From positions 1-64,000 of the forward strand of contig NZ_QPJM01000007.1 in NCBI RefSeq assembly GCF_003337575.1: a stretch of 64,000 bases of DNA, written 5' to 3'. Positions 27,768 to 36,317 of this stretch are shown here, piece by piece. The number at the start of each line of letters is the position of its first letter. Within the stretch, counting starts at the first letter, position 1. The DNA comes from Phyllobacterium bourgognense. GTDB taxonomy: Bacteria; Pseudomonadota; Alphaproteobacteria; Rhizobiales; Rhizobiaceae. Position numbers and translations under genes: made by a program. Under the pieces are notes generated by a model that searched no databases, was not told the origin of the DNA, and saw only the letters and a list, made by a program, of their open reading frames with translations.

Positions 27768-28814
27768 ATGTGGAAGAAAGCTCTATCTGCCGCACTCTTG
27801 GCTACGGGACTGGCAGCCTCACCCGCCGCCTGGGCTGAAGCACCGGCACCCTATCAGATTACCCCGGAACTCGTGGCAGCCGCCAAGGCTGAGGGCAAGG
27901 TGGTGTTCTATACCGCTACCGACGTCGCGGTCGCCGAAAAGCTCGCCGAACACTTCAAATCCAAGTACCCGGGCATAGCAGTACAGGTAGAGCGCGCCGG
28001 ATCCGAACGCGTCTTCCAGCGCATCGGCCAGGAATACTCGACCGGCATCTATAATGCAGACGTGATCGAGACTTCCGATGCAGTGCATTTCGAATATTTC
28101 AAGCGGCAGGGCTGGCTTGAACCCATGGTGCCGCAGGAAGTGGCCGACAAATGGCCCGCCGACGAGCGTGACCCCGACGGTAACTTCGCCGCCTACCGCG
28201 CACATCTGTCCGTCATCGCCTACCGTACGGACCTGATGAAGGATGCCGATGCCCCGAAGACGTGGGAAGATCTGCTTGATCCCCGTTTCAAGGACAAGAT
28301 GGTCAAAGCGCACCCGGGTTATAGCGGCACGGTGATGACTTCGACATTCGTGCTGAGCCAGCTTCTTGGCTGGGACTATTTCGAAAAGCTCGGCAAGCAA
28401 AACATCATGCAGGTGCAATCTTCGACCGAGCCTCCGAAGAAGCTCGCTCAAGGCGAACGCGCGCTCGAAGTTGATGGCAATGAATACAACGTCTTTCGTC
28501 TCATCGACGAGGGAAAACCCATCAAGATCGTCTACCCGGACGAAGGTACACCGCTTGCCGTCGGTAATGCAGCGGTCCTGAAACAGGCCCCCAACCCGAA
28601 TGCCGCCAAGTTGTTTTACGCATTCCTCTTTTCGCTCGATGCGCAGCAGCTCAACAGTGATTTCGGCGGGCTGAGATCATTCCACCCGGACGTCAAGGAA
28701 AAGGCGGATCGCACGCCTTTGTCGAAGATCAAGATCCTGCATTCGGATCCTGAGAAGCTCGAGCCCGAGATTCCCACGATCAAAGCCAACTATGAAAAGT
28801 ATTTCGGGACGTAA
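27768..28814 (+). CDS. ABC substrate-binding protein, Fe3+/organic ligand family (FbpA-like fold)
   Basis: 348 residues; ATG 27768 with AGGGAGGA seven bases upstream. A signal peptide ends at AAWAEAP. The extracellular family-1 fold is recognisable from 'GKVVFYTATDVAVAEKLAEHF', 'VQVERAGSERVFQRIGQEY' and 'YPDEGTPLAVGNAAVLK'. The adjacent Tyr pair that binds iron in FbpA is not visible in the expected C-terminal half, so an organic anion or phosphonate is a better guess than ferric iron. Encoded between its ATPase and permease. Confidence 0.88.
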   Translation: MWKKALSAALLATGLAASPAAWAEAPAPYQITPELVAAAKAEGKVVFYTATDVAVAEKLAEHFKSKYPGIAVQVERAGSERVFQRIGQEYSTGIYNADVIETSDAVHFEYFKRQGWLEPMVPQEVADKWPADERDPDGNFAAYRAHLSVIAYRTDLMKDADAPKTWEDLLDPRFKDKMVKAHPGYSGTVMTSTFVLSQLLGWDYFEKLGKQNIMQVQSSTEPPKKLAQGERALEVDGNEYNVFRLIDEGKPIKIVYPDEGTPLAVGNAAVLKQAPNPNAAKLFYAFLFSLDAQQLNSDFGGLRSFHPDVKEKADRTPLSKIKILHSDPEKLEPEIPTIKANYEKYFGT

Positions 28815-28820
28815 TTGATC

Positions 28821-30554
28821 ATGACCAGTGACATTCAGGTTCAAGCTTTGCCGGTTCAGGGTCGGCGCCGCAGCATCGATATTTCATGGCCGACCTTCGC
28901 TCTGTTGACGCTTGTCCTGAGTGTCCTGGTTCTCCTGCCATTATTCTGGCTCGTCTACTATAGCTTTCGCAGCGATACCGGCGCGGGCGCCACCTTCGCC
29001 AATTACATTGCCCTCGTCGCCGACCCGACCCTTCTTCGCGCTTATGGCCTTGCGATCGGAATGGCCCTGGCCGTCGGCGTCCTTGCCTGCCTTATCGCAA
29101 CGCCGATGGCATGGCTCGTTGCGCGCACGGACTTACCCGGCAGACGGACAATCCGCATGCTGGTAACAGCGTCGTTCGTCACGCCACCTTTCCTTGGTGC
29201 CATCGCCTACGAGATATTGGCTGCGCCAAACAGCGGCATTGTCAATATCATGTACAGGAGTGTCTTCGGGCTCGAAGCATCCGAATATCTGGTGAACATC
29301 TATACGTTCAGCGGCTTGGTCTTTGCCATCGCATGCTTCACCTTCCCCTATGTTTTTACGCTTGTGGCGAACGCACTCGACAAGGTTCCATCCGATCTTG
29401 AGGATGCTTCTTCAATTCTCGGCGGCAAGTCGATGACCACGTTGCGGAAGGTGACGATTCCGCTGGTACTTCCGGCAATGCTGGCGGGAACGTTGATTGC
29501 CATTCTGCAAGCCCTGACAATGTTTGGCTCTCCGGCGATCCTCGCATTGCCTGCAGGCTTTCATGTGATCACCACGAAAATCTGGAGCCTTTTTCAGTTT
29601 CCGCCACGTCTCGGCCTCGCGGCTGCCGCTGCGCTGCCTTTGCTGATTATCACCGTCATTCTACTGCGCGCGCAGAAATCCATCCTCGGACGCAAGGGCT
29701 ACACGGTTCTCGGCGGCAAGAGCGGCACGCCAAGGATCACCGAACTCGGCCCATGGAAATGGCCGGCCATCGCCTTCGTTTTCTGTGTGCTCAGCCTGAC
29801 GATCATCTTGCCGTATCTGGCTATTATCAAGACGGCATTCACCGGCACTGTCGGCGACCCGATCAATCTCAGCACGCTGACTTTGAGCCATTGGCGGTTC
29901 GTGCTTTTTGAATTCTCGGCGACACAGCTTGCCCTTCGCAATACGTTCCTCCTTGGATTTCTGACAGCGACCGCCGTCACAGCCATCGCGCTGATCGTAT
30001 CTTATCTAGTGATCCGCCGCTCGGTTCCGGGTTCTGGTTTTCTCGGCGTTCTTGCCACGGCTCCAGTTGCGATCCCGGGCATCGTCCTCGGCGTTGGCCT
30101 GTTCCTCAGCTATGCCAATCCGACATTCCAACTTTATGGAACGATCTGGATCCTCCTCATCGCTTTCATGACAATTGAGCTCCCGGCGGGTTATCAACAG
30201 ATGTCCTCGGCCTTCTCCGGCGTCCATCCGGAACTGGAGGAAGCCGGCCGCATCGTGGGCGCTTCACGCTTGAGAACGCTCTGGGACATCACAGCGCCAT
30301 TGCTGCGGACAAGTGTCGTCGCGGCCTGGTGCTTCGTTTTCGTCGGCACGATCCGCGAACTCTCCGCAACAATCCTGCTGACGACCGCAAACACCAAGCT
30401 TGTCTCGGTCATCATCTACGATCTTAACGAGAGCGGCGATCTCGGGGCGATCTGTGTTCTCGGCATCATTCTCCTTGCCGCGTCCTTTGCCGTGGTGTTT
30501 ATCGCCAACCGGGTTCCGGTCCTTGGTGGTTCGCAAATGAATACGCGAGGCTAG
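28821..30554 (+). CDS. ABC permease, fused two-module type (FbpB/ThiP-like)
   Basis: 577 residues from ATG 28821; a TTG at 28815 directly after the preceding stop is possible. About twelve membrane helices in two homologous halves, each with an EAA-type loop: 'VPSDLEDASSILGGKSMTTL' and, in the second half, 'HPELEEAGRIVGASRLRTLW'. This duplicated permease is typical of iron/thiamine-type importers and needs no second permease gene. Last gene of the three-gene importer operon. Confidence 0.92.
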   Translation: MTSDIQVQALPVQGRRRSIDISWPTFALLTLVLSVLVLLPLFWLVYYSFRSDTGAGATFANYIALVADPTLLRAYGLAIGMALAVGVLACLIATPMAWLVARTDLPGRRTIRMLVTASFVTPPFLGAIAYEILAAPNSGIVNIMYRSVFGLEASEYLVNIYTFSGLVFAIACFTFPYVFTLVANALDKVPSDLEDASSILGGKSMTTLRKVTIPLVLPAMLAGTLIAILQALTMFGSPAILALPAGFHVITTKIWSLFQFPPRLGLAAAAALPLLIITVILLRAQKSILGRKGYTVLGGKSGTPRITELGPWKWPAIAFVFCVLSLTIILPYLAIIKTAFTGTVGDPINLSTLTLSHWRFVLFEFSATQLALRNTFLLGFLTATAVTAIALIVSYLVIRRSVPGSGFLGVLATAPVAIPGIVLGVGLFLSYANPTFQLYGTIWILLIAFMTIELPAGYQQMSSAFSGVHPELEEAGRIVGASRLRTLWDITAPLLRTSVVAAWCFVFVGTIRELSATILLTTANTKLVSVIIYDLNESGDLGAICVLGIILLAASFAVVFIANRVPVLGGSQMNTRG

Positions 30555-30556
30555 CG

Positions 30557-30574
30557 CCCTGCCAGTAGGCAGGG
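30557..30574 (+). terminator. Hairpin after the ABC importer operon
   Basis: CCCTGCC-AGTA-GGCAGGG, a 7-bp stem with a 4-nt loop, extendable to GCG/CGC with a one-base bulge, three bases after the permease stop. There is no U-tract, so termination may be partial and could let the next regulator be co-expressed. Confidence 0.45.
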
Positions 30575-30624
30575 TCGCCAATCGCGGGAATTGCTGCTAA
30601 ACGAGGGCTGGAGGAGTAATCCAC

Positions 30625-30655
30625 AAGGTTCTTGCTCCGCTCATACTGGAACCTT
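30625..30655. promoter_or_regulatory. Inverted repeat upstream of the second GntR regulator
   Basis: AAGGTTC (30625-30631) and GAACCTT (30649-30655) are perfect 7-bp inverted arms 17 bp apart, ending 15 bp before the start codon at 30671. It could be an operator or a leader hairpin. No clear ribosome-binding site is seen for this gene. Confidence 0.35.
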
Positions 30656-30670
30656 CACAATGGCTTGCGC

Positions 30671-31426
30671 ATGTCAGAGATAACGAACGCCCCGCAGAAT
30701 TTATCCGCGATCGATTTCCTTCGCACCCGTTCGCTCGCCAATGTTGTACAGGCCGAGATCGAGCGGATGATCATCGATGGCGAGCTCAAGCCCAATGAGC
30801 GGGTGAACGAAAACGGCCTTTCCCAGCGCCTCGGCGTGAGCCGCGGACCAATCCGCGAGGCCTGCAGCGCGTTGGCGGCCATGGGACTTATCGAGATCAT
30901 CCCCAACCGCGGCTTCTTTATCCGGGCGCTTACCAATGACGAAGCCCAGGATCTTTCGGAAGCCCGGGCCGGCGTCTTCGGATGCATGGCGATGATGCTG
31001 GCCGAGCGGATCACGGATGCCGAGATCGCAATTCTTCGAGCGCTGTTGCAGCGCATGGATGAAATCGTCGAGCTAGGTGACGTGCACATCTACTACCCCG
31101 TCAATCTCGAGTTTCATAAGCAGATCACGCATATGGCAGGGAACAACCGCCTCGAACTCATCTATCAGAGCTTTGTGCGCGAGTTGCATATCCAGCGGTA
31201 CCGCGCCCTTTCCAGCCACGATGTGCTCCACATCTCCAACGAAGAACATCGTGCCATTGTCGATGCGCTCGAAGCGCGCGACCCTGTCCGTAGTCTCATC
31301 GCTGCGCGCACCCATATCCTCAATGGCATCGTACGTACGCGTCAGGCTGGCCAGCCAGGACCGGTTGATCAGCTCGAAAAACAATCGCGCAAATCCGTCG
31401 ACGAGAAATCCAGCGACGAAGCCTGA
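30671..31426 (+). CDS. GntR-family transcriptional regulator with FCD domain (second)
   Basis: 251 residues from ATG 30671; an upstream TTG at 30632 is less likely. Winged HTH with 'LKPNERVNENGLSQRLGVSR' and 'GPIREACSALAAMGLIE' (about 25-90), then a helical FCD domain with 'LEFHKQITHMAGN' and 'EEHRAIVDALEARD', which supply the usual metal-binding His residues. Placed directly upstream of the first MmgE/PrpD operon. It is the best candidate to bind the AAATTGT-CA-ACAATTT-type repeats at 31465, 36222 and 47443. Confidence 0.9.
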   Translation: MSEITNAPQNLSAIDFLRTRSLANVVQAEIERMIIDGELKPNERVNENGLSQRLGVSRGPIREACSALAAMGLIEIIPNRGFFIRALTNDEAQDLSEARAGVFGCMAMMLAERITDAEIAILRALLQRMDEIVELGDVHIYYPVNLEFHKQITHMAGNNRLELIYQSFVRELHIQRYRALSSHDVLHISNEEHRAIVDALEARDPVRSLIAARTHILNGIVRTRQAGQPGPVDQLEKQSRKSVDEKSSDEA

Positions 31427-31464
31427 AGCCTGAGTACGATCCTTCGACGTTTTTGCAAACACAA

Positions 31465-31478
31465 AACTGTTGACAATT
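31465..31478. promoter_or_regulatory. Candidate GntR operator before the first MmgE/PrpD operon
   Basis: AACTGT-TG-ACAATT, 68 bp before the start at 31546. It differs from the sites at 36222 and 47463 by one arm base and contains TTGACA (31470-31475), a possible -35 box. Confidence 0.55.
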
Positions 31479-31545
31479 AACAATCCTCCCAGCACAGTCA
31501 ATTTGAGAAGTTACTCAAGACAGACGTGACATAAGAGGATTTGGG

Positions 31546-32961
31546 ATGAATCAGAACAAGGCAGTCGATATCGAGTTGACGAAATATGTGGCCGAATTCG
31601 TGGTCGAAACAACATTTGCTGATCTTTCAGCGGAAGTTATCGAACTAGGCAAGAAATCAATACTCGACGGCTTCGGTCTTGCACTATCCGGTTCGGTTGC
31701 CAAAAGCGGCGAACTGGTTCGCCAGCATCTTGGCGATCTGGGTCTTGCCGATGGTGCCGCGACCGTCATCGGCGGCGGCCGCAAGGTAGCGCCTCGGTTT
31801 GCCGCATTTGCCAACGGCGTCGGCATCCACGCGGATGACTATGATGACACGCAATTGGCCGTTGCCAAGGACCGCGTCTATGGCCTGCTCACACATCCGA
31901 CGGCACCTGCCTTGCCAGCTGCCTTTGCGATCGGCGAACTTGTCAGGTCTTCCGGCAAGGACTTCATGCTGGCATATCACCTCGGCGTCGAGGTAGAGTG
32001 CAAGATCGCCGAAGCAATCGCGCCACGTCATTACCAGACAGGCTTTCACGCGACTGCTACGTGTGGAACTTTCGCCGCCGCCGCAGCAAGCGCCAGACTG
32101 ATGGGCTTCGACGTCGCGACCACACAGCGTGCCCTATCGATTGCGGGCAGCCAGTCTGCAGGCTTGCGCGAGAATTTCGGCACGATGACAAAGCCATTTC
32201 ACGCAGGGCGATCGTCGGAAAGCGGCGTTGCGGCGGCACAGTTTGCTTCCTATGGCTGGACCGCCACGCCTCGGATACTCGAGGCACCGCGCGGGTTCTT
32301 TGCCGCAGCGGGCGGCGGCTACGACCAGAGTGCCATCTTCGACAAGCTGGGCGCGCCTTGGACTTTCGCCAATCCTGGCATCTCCATCAAACCGCATCCG
32401 TCGGGCTCCCTCACCCATCCCGGAATGACCGAAATGTTGCGATTGATCAAAGAGCATGGCATTCGCGCCGAGGACGTGAAGCATGTGCGCGTCGGCACCA
32501 ACTCCAATATGCCGAATGCGTTGATCCATCATCGTCCCAAGGATGAATTGCAAGCCAAATTCTCCATGGAATTCTGCATGGCGATCCTGCTGCTCGAAGG
32601 CCGTGCGGGCCTCAATGAGTTCACAGACGCCGCAGTCGAACGCGAGGACGTCAAGGCGATGATCGAGAAGGTGGATTTCGTTATAGACGACGAGGCCGAA
32701 GCAGCGGGCTATCATCTCATGACAACGCTGATCGATATCGAACTCAAGGATGGCCGCAAGATTTCCGGACGCGCCGATTTTGGCAAGGGCAGCCCGGCAT
32801 TCCCCATGAGCTATGACGAGGTAGCAGGCAAGTTCCGTGAAAACGCCGAGTTCGCAGGGATGTCCCGCAGCAAGGCGGATGAGATCGTCGAATTGGTGCG
32901 CGGGCTGGAAAACCTTGGCACTCTGGACGATTTGTCAGCACGTCTTATCTCCATCGCCTGA
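31546..32961 (+). CDS. MmgE/PrpD family protein (first of three)
   Basis: 471 residues; ATG after AGAGGATTTGGG. Family traits: 'HADDYDDTQ' near 98, the segment 'TGFHATATCGTFAAAAA', 'GTMTKPFHAGRSSESGVAAA' with its conserved Lys and His, and 'ISIKPHPSGSLTHPG'. Members include 2-methylcitrate dehydratase, cis-aconitate decarboxylase and iminodisuccinate epimerase, so the reaction cannot be read from the family alone. It heads a three-gene operon with an AbrB-type membrane protein and a dehydrogenase. More similar to the third paralogue (45948) than to the second (41531) by its motif wording. Confidence 0.88.
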   Translation: MNQNKAVDIELTKYVAEFVVETTFADLSAEVIELGKKSILDGFGLALSGSVAKSGELVRQHLGDLGLADGAATVIGGGRKVAPRFAAFANGVGIHADDYDDTQLAVAKDRVYGLLTHPTAPALPAAFAIGELVRSSGKDFMLAYHLGVEVECKIAEAIAPRHYQTGFHATATCGTFAAAAASARLMGFDVATTQRALSIAGSQSAGLRENFGTMTKPFHAGRSSESGVAAAQFASYGWTATPRILEAPRGFFAAAGGGYDQSAIFDKLGAPWTFANPGISIKPHPSGSLTHPGMTEMLRLIKEHGIRAEDVKHVRVGTNSNMPNALIHHRPKDELQAKFSMEFCMAILLLEGRAGLNEFTDAAVEREDVKAMIEKVDFVIDDEAEAAGYHLMTTLIDIELKDGRKISGRADFGKGSPAFPMSYDEVAGKFRENAEFAGMSRSKADEIVELVRGLENLGTLDDLSARLISIA

Positions 32962-32972
32962 CGAAAATCACC

Positions 32973-34067
32973 ATGCCAGACTCGGGAACATGGGGTGGCG
33001 GTCCGCGTGTCTTCAACCGCCCCCTCGCGAGGATGGGTCTGGCATTGCTGATCGGCATTGCGGGGGCGGTGGCTGCTAGAAGCATCTCGATGCCACTCCC
33101 CTATCTGCTGGGCCCGCTTCTGGCGTGCGGCAGCGCCTCCATCATGGGCGCACCACTTGCTGCATTGCCTTATGGCCGGGAGCTCGGGCAGGTGGCAGTC
33201 GGCCTGGCTATCGGCTTGCGCTTTGTTCCGGTCGTGGTGATTGCAATCGTAAAACTGTTGCCGCTCATGCTGCTAGCAACGGTTTTGACGATTATCGCCA
33301 CAATGGTTGCCGCGTTGTTATTGCAAAAGCTTGCGGGAACGGATCGCAAGACCGCCTTTTTTGCAACGGCCGCTGCGGGTCTTGCGGAAATGGCCGTCGT
33401 CGCCCACCAGAAAAAAGCGGACAGTGATACGGTTGCTGTGGTCCATCTGATCCGCGTTACTTCGATCGTGACGATCGTTCCATTCCTGGTAACGATATTT
33501 GGCGAGGATGGCGGTATTCATCTCACGCCGGTACCGTTTCGCGGCGAAGCAATTCCGCTTGTCGCCCTGTTCGTCGTGGGAGCTGCCGCTGCATTTCTGG
33601 TGCGACGGTTCAAGCTGCCCAATAGCTGGCTGCTGGTTCCCGCGGCTATTGGCGCGATCGTCTCAGGCTTTGGCTTTGGCCCTTTTGCGGTTCCGTCGAT
33701 TGTCCTGACGATAGCGCAGGTCGTCATCGGTGTCTGGCTCGGCTGCCGCTTCAGGCGATCGCTGCTCGGCAGGCTATGGCGGGTAACGTCTTCGGCTCTC
33801 GTGACCACAGCGTTCCTGCTCGCTGTTGCCATGGGAATAGCTTTGGCGCTCTCGGCGGCGACGGGCCTTTCGTTTGTCACAAGCTTGCTAGCGGTAGCGC
33901 CAGCGGGGGTCACCGAAATGGCTCTCACCGCTGCGGGGATGCATCTCGACGCCACGACCGTGACCGCCTTCCAGATCACACGGATTGCTGTGGTGATGAC
34001 GACGATCCTCTTCACGTTTCGGATATTTGAAACCTTTTCGCGTCGCCTCGACGCATCCTCTGATTGA
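32973..34067 (+). CDS. AbrB family membrane protein
   Basis: 364 residues, about ten membrane helices in two similar halves, the pattern of the AbrB duplication family (repeated 'PLAALPYGRELGQVAVGLAI' and 'IGVWLGCRFRRSLLGRLWRV'; 'ATAAAGLAEMAVVA' and 'AVAPAGVTEMALTA'). The family is of uncertain function; transport or regulation of ammonia/organic compounds has been proposed. Follows the MmgE/PrpD gene by 11 bp and precedes a dehydrogenase by 12 bp, which suggests import or export of a pathway acid. Confidence 0.82.
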   Translation: MPDSGTWGGGPRVFNRPLARMGLALLIGIAGAVAARSISMPLPYLLGPLLACGSASIMGAPLAALPYGRELGQVAVGLAIGLRFVPVVVIAIVKLLPLMLLATVLTIIATMVAALLLQKLAGTDRKTAFFATAAAGLAEMAVVAHQKKADSDTVAVVHLIRVTSIVTIVPFLVTIFGEDGGIHLTPVPFRGEAIPLVALFVVGAAAAFLVRRFKLPNSWLLVPAAIGAIVSGFGFGPFAVPSIVLTIAQVVIGVWLGCRFRRSLLGRLWRVTSSALVTTAFLLAVAMGIALALSAATGLSFVTSLLAVAPAGVTEMALTAAGMHLDATTVTAFQITRIAVVMTTILFTFRIFETFSRRLDASSD

Positions 34068-34079
34068 AAGGATTGTTCC

Positions 34080-35150
34080 ATGACAAGCCATCTCGTGATC
34101 GGCATTCTAAACGGCGATGACATCGGCCATGAAATCGTGCCGGCAGCCGTCGAGGTAACGCGCGCAGCGGCCGCCAAGACGGGTCTGCAAATCGATTGGC
34201 GGCCAATGCCGATCGGTCGGTCGGCGCTTGACACGCACGGCTCGACTTTTCCTGAAGGCACGATGGAAACGCTTTCGAAGATGGATGGCTTCATTCTCGG
34301 TCCAATCGGACATCAGGCCTATCCAAAGGTTCCCGGTGCGATCAATCCGCATCCGATCATGCGCAAGGGCTTCAACCTATTCGCCAATGTCCGTCCCACA
34401 AAGTCCTTTCCTGGGCTTGGCGCAGTTCACGAGGGCATCGATCTCGTCATCGTGCGCGAGAACAATGAGGGGTTCCAGCCCGACCGCAACGTCGTGGCCG
34501 GCTCTGGTGAATTCCGGCCGACGGAAGATGTGACGATCTCGGTTCGCGTCATTACGCGCGTCGGCTCATCGCGTGTGGCACGGGCGGCATTCGAAATCGC
34601 GCAGCAACGCAAAAAACGCCTGACGCTTGTCCACAAGAATACCGTGTTCAAGCTGGGATGCGGCATGTTCGTCGAAGAGTGCCACCGGGTCGCCAAGGAA
34701 TTTCCCGAGGTGACCGTCGACGAGGTGATCGTTGACACCATGGCCATGCGTCTCATCCGGGATCCGCAGAGTTTTGACGTTATCGTTACCACCAACATGT
34801 TCGGCGATATATTGACAGACGAAGCAGCGGGGCTCGTCGGTGGTCTCGGTATGGCGCCTGGCCTGTGCATCGGCGAGGGCAACCTGGCGATGGCGCAGGC
34901 CACGCACGGCTCGGCTCCCGATATCGCCGGCAAGGGCATAGCCAACCCATTCGCGATGATCGAGTCCGCACGGATGATGATCGAGTGGCTCGGCCATAAC
35001 CGCAAGATAGCTCAAGCCGTGGAGGCAGCGTCCATCATGGAGAAAGCAATCGCAACGGCACTCGGCAACCCCGCCACGCGTACCCGCGATATCAAGGGGA
35101 CCGCCGACACTGCCGGAATGACAAGGGGAATTATTGCGGCGATTGGTTAG
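34080..35150 (+). CDS. Isocitrate/isopropylmalate dehydrogenase family protein (first of three)
   Basis: 356 residues. NAD(P)-dependent beta-decarboxylating dehydrogenase fold: 'GILNGDDIGHEIVP', 'FANVRPTKSFPGL', 'IVRENNEGFQPDR', catalytic Lys in LVHKNTVFK, metal-binding 'NMFGDILTDEA', and 'HGSAPDIAGKGIANP'. In most homologues the RENTEG loop is followed by the catalytic Tyr; here it reads NNEGFQ, so that Tyr seems absent. This suggests altered chemistry or substrate. Last gene of its operon; a strong terminator follows. Confidence 0.85.
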   Translation: MTSHLVIGILNGDDIGHEIVPAAVEVTRAAAAKTGLQIDWRPMPIGRSALDTHGSTFPEGTMETLSKMDGFILGPIGHQAYPKVPGAINPHPIMRKGFNLFANVRPTKSFPGLGAVHEGIDLVIVRENNEGFQPDRNVVAGSGEFRPTEDVTISVRVITRVGSSRVARAAFEIAQQRKKRLTLVHKNTVFKLGCGMFVEECHRVAKEFPEVTVDEVIVDTMAMRLIRDPQSFDVIVTTNMFGDILTDEAAGLVGGLGMAPGLCIGEGNLAMAQATHGSAPDIAGKGIANPFAMIESARMMIEWLGHNRKIAQAVEAASIMEKAIATALGNPATRTRDIKGTADTAGMTRGIIAAIG

Positions 35151-35160
35151 TCCGTGGATT

Positions 35161-35192
35161 TTGCCCTCGGTCGTTTATGTGTCCGAGGGCAA
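35161..35192 (+). terminator. Rho-independent terminator
   Basis: TTGCCCTCGG (35161-35170) pairs perfectly with CCGAGGGCAA (35183-35192), then TCATTTTATC follows. It ends the PrpD/AbrB/dehydrogenase operon, 10 bp after the stop at 35150, and separates it from the convergent dehalogenase gene. Confidence 0.8.
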
Positions 35193-35200
35193 TCATTTTA

Positions 35201-36151
35201 TCAGGTTTGCGCCGTCGGCTCCTGGCCGTTAAAGAATTTCCAGAACGCGTCATAGACAAGATCGGGACGTTGTTCAGCCGGATAGTGGCCGGTTGGCATT
35301 GCCCAGCCCCGCATATCGGGCGCCCAAGGCCGCCATGCTTCGAGTGGAGCGAAATGACGTCCACAGTGGCTATTGGAACCCCACAGAACCAGCACCGGAC
35401 AGTCGATCTTGCGATTGCCGAAGTCTGCCGTATCCATGGCGAGATCAACGCTGACGGTTGCCCGGTAGTCTTCGCACACCGCATGGATCTGCTCAGGTGT
35501 GGTACAGCGCTTGTATTCAGCCATCGCTTCCGGGCTGAATATTTCAAGGCCGACGCCTTTCTTATTGAGTTTGTAGTCGATGTAGTAGTCAAGGTCAGCT
35601 GTCAGCAGCTTTTCAGGGAATGGCGCCTTCTGCGCCATGAAAAACCAATGATAGGCTTCGAGCCCCCAGCCGAGAGTGACATTGGTAAGTGCGTGATATG
35701 TCGGCACGATATCGAGAGAAGCCAGCCGCTCAACGCGATCGGGAAAATCAAGTGCCATACGGAATGCAGCACGAGCACCGCGATCATGTCCGGCAACTTG
35801 AAACCTCTCGAAGCCAAAGTGCGACATGACTTCTGCGTTGTCCTGCGCCATGGCACGGAATGAATAGGCCGAATGATCGTCCTTTCCATCAGGCTTCGAA
35901 CTGTCGCCATAGCCGCGCAGGTCGGGGGCAACAACAGTAAAACTTTTGGCGAGCGCGGGCGCGATCCTATGCCAGCTGACATGGGTCAGCGGATTGCCGT
36001 GCAACAGCAGAAGCGGCGGCCCCTCACCGCCGATCGCTACATTGATCTCGGCGCCCGCAGTTCGTATCCGCTCATAGCGGAAACCGTGCATCAGCTTTCC
36101 CTTTTCTTCAAAGAACGGGGGCGTCTTGGACATCGACTCTGTCAGCGACAT
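35201..36151 (-). CDS. Haloacetate (fluoroacetate) dehalogenase-like alpha/beta hydrolase
   Basis: 316 residues; ATG 36151 with AAGGAG upstream. The oxyanion segment LLHGNP is followed by nucleophile Asp123 in AGHDRGAR, with Arg124 and Arg127 as carboxylate binders, Asp147 in LDIVPTY, halide-pocket His168-Trp169, CEDYRA (Tyr229), and the general base His289 in TGHYP. Spacing of Asp123 to Asp147 and to His168-Trp169 equals that known for Rhodopseudomonas fluoroacetate dehalogenase (110, 134, 155-156). It should hydrolyse a 2-halo-carboxylate to the hydroxy acid. Divergent from the second dehydrogenase operon across a GntR-type operator. Confidence 0.85.
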   Translation of the reverse strand: MSLTESMSKTPPFFEEKGKLMHGFRYERIRTAGAEINVAIGGEGPPLLLLHGNPLTHVSWHRIAPALAKSFTVVAPDLRGYGDSSKPDGKDDHSAYSFRAMAQDNAEVMSHFGFERFQVAGHDRGARAAFRMALDFPDRVERLASLDIVPTYHALTNVTLGWGLEAYHWFFMAQKAPFPEKLLTADLDYYIDYKLNKKGVGLEIFSPEAMAEYKRCTTPEQIHAVCEDYRATVSVDLAMDTADFGNRKIDCPVLVLWGSNSHCGRHFAPLEAWRPWAPDMRGWAMPTGHYPAEQRPDLVYDAFWKFFNGQEPTAQT

Positions 36152-36221
36152 CGCATTTCTCCTTCTCGCTTGCTATTAATCCTGCAGGATAACCTGGAGA
36201 TCACGTCATGCCCATTTCTGT

Positions 36222-36249
36222 AAATTGTCAACAATTTATAATTGACAAT
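36222..36249. promoter_or_regulatory. Candidate GntR operator and half-site between divergent operons
   Basis: AAATTGT-CA-ACAATTT (36222-36237) is a perfect 7-bp inverted repeat. A half-site AATTGACAAT follows at 36240-36249. It sits between the dehalogenase (start 36151, minus) and dehydrogenase (start 36318, plus) genes, so one regulator could control both. TTGACA occurs in it on each strand, but I see no good -10 at 17 bp. Confidence 0.65.
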
Positions 36250-36317
36250 CACGAAAAAAATCGTCATCCGAGTATATGGAAACGGAATTGCCAAATGCGC
36301 CGCCAAGGAGTCAATCA

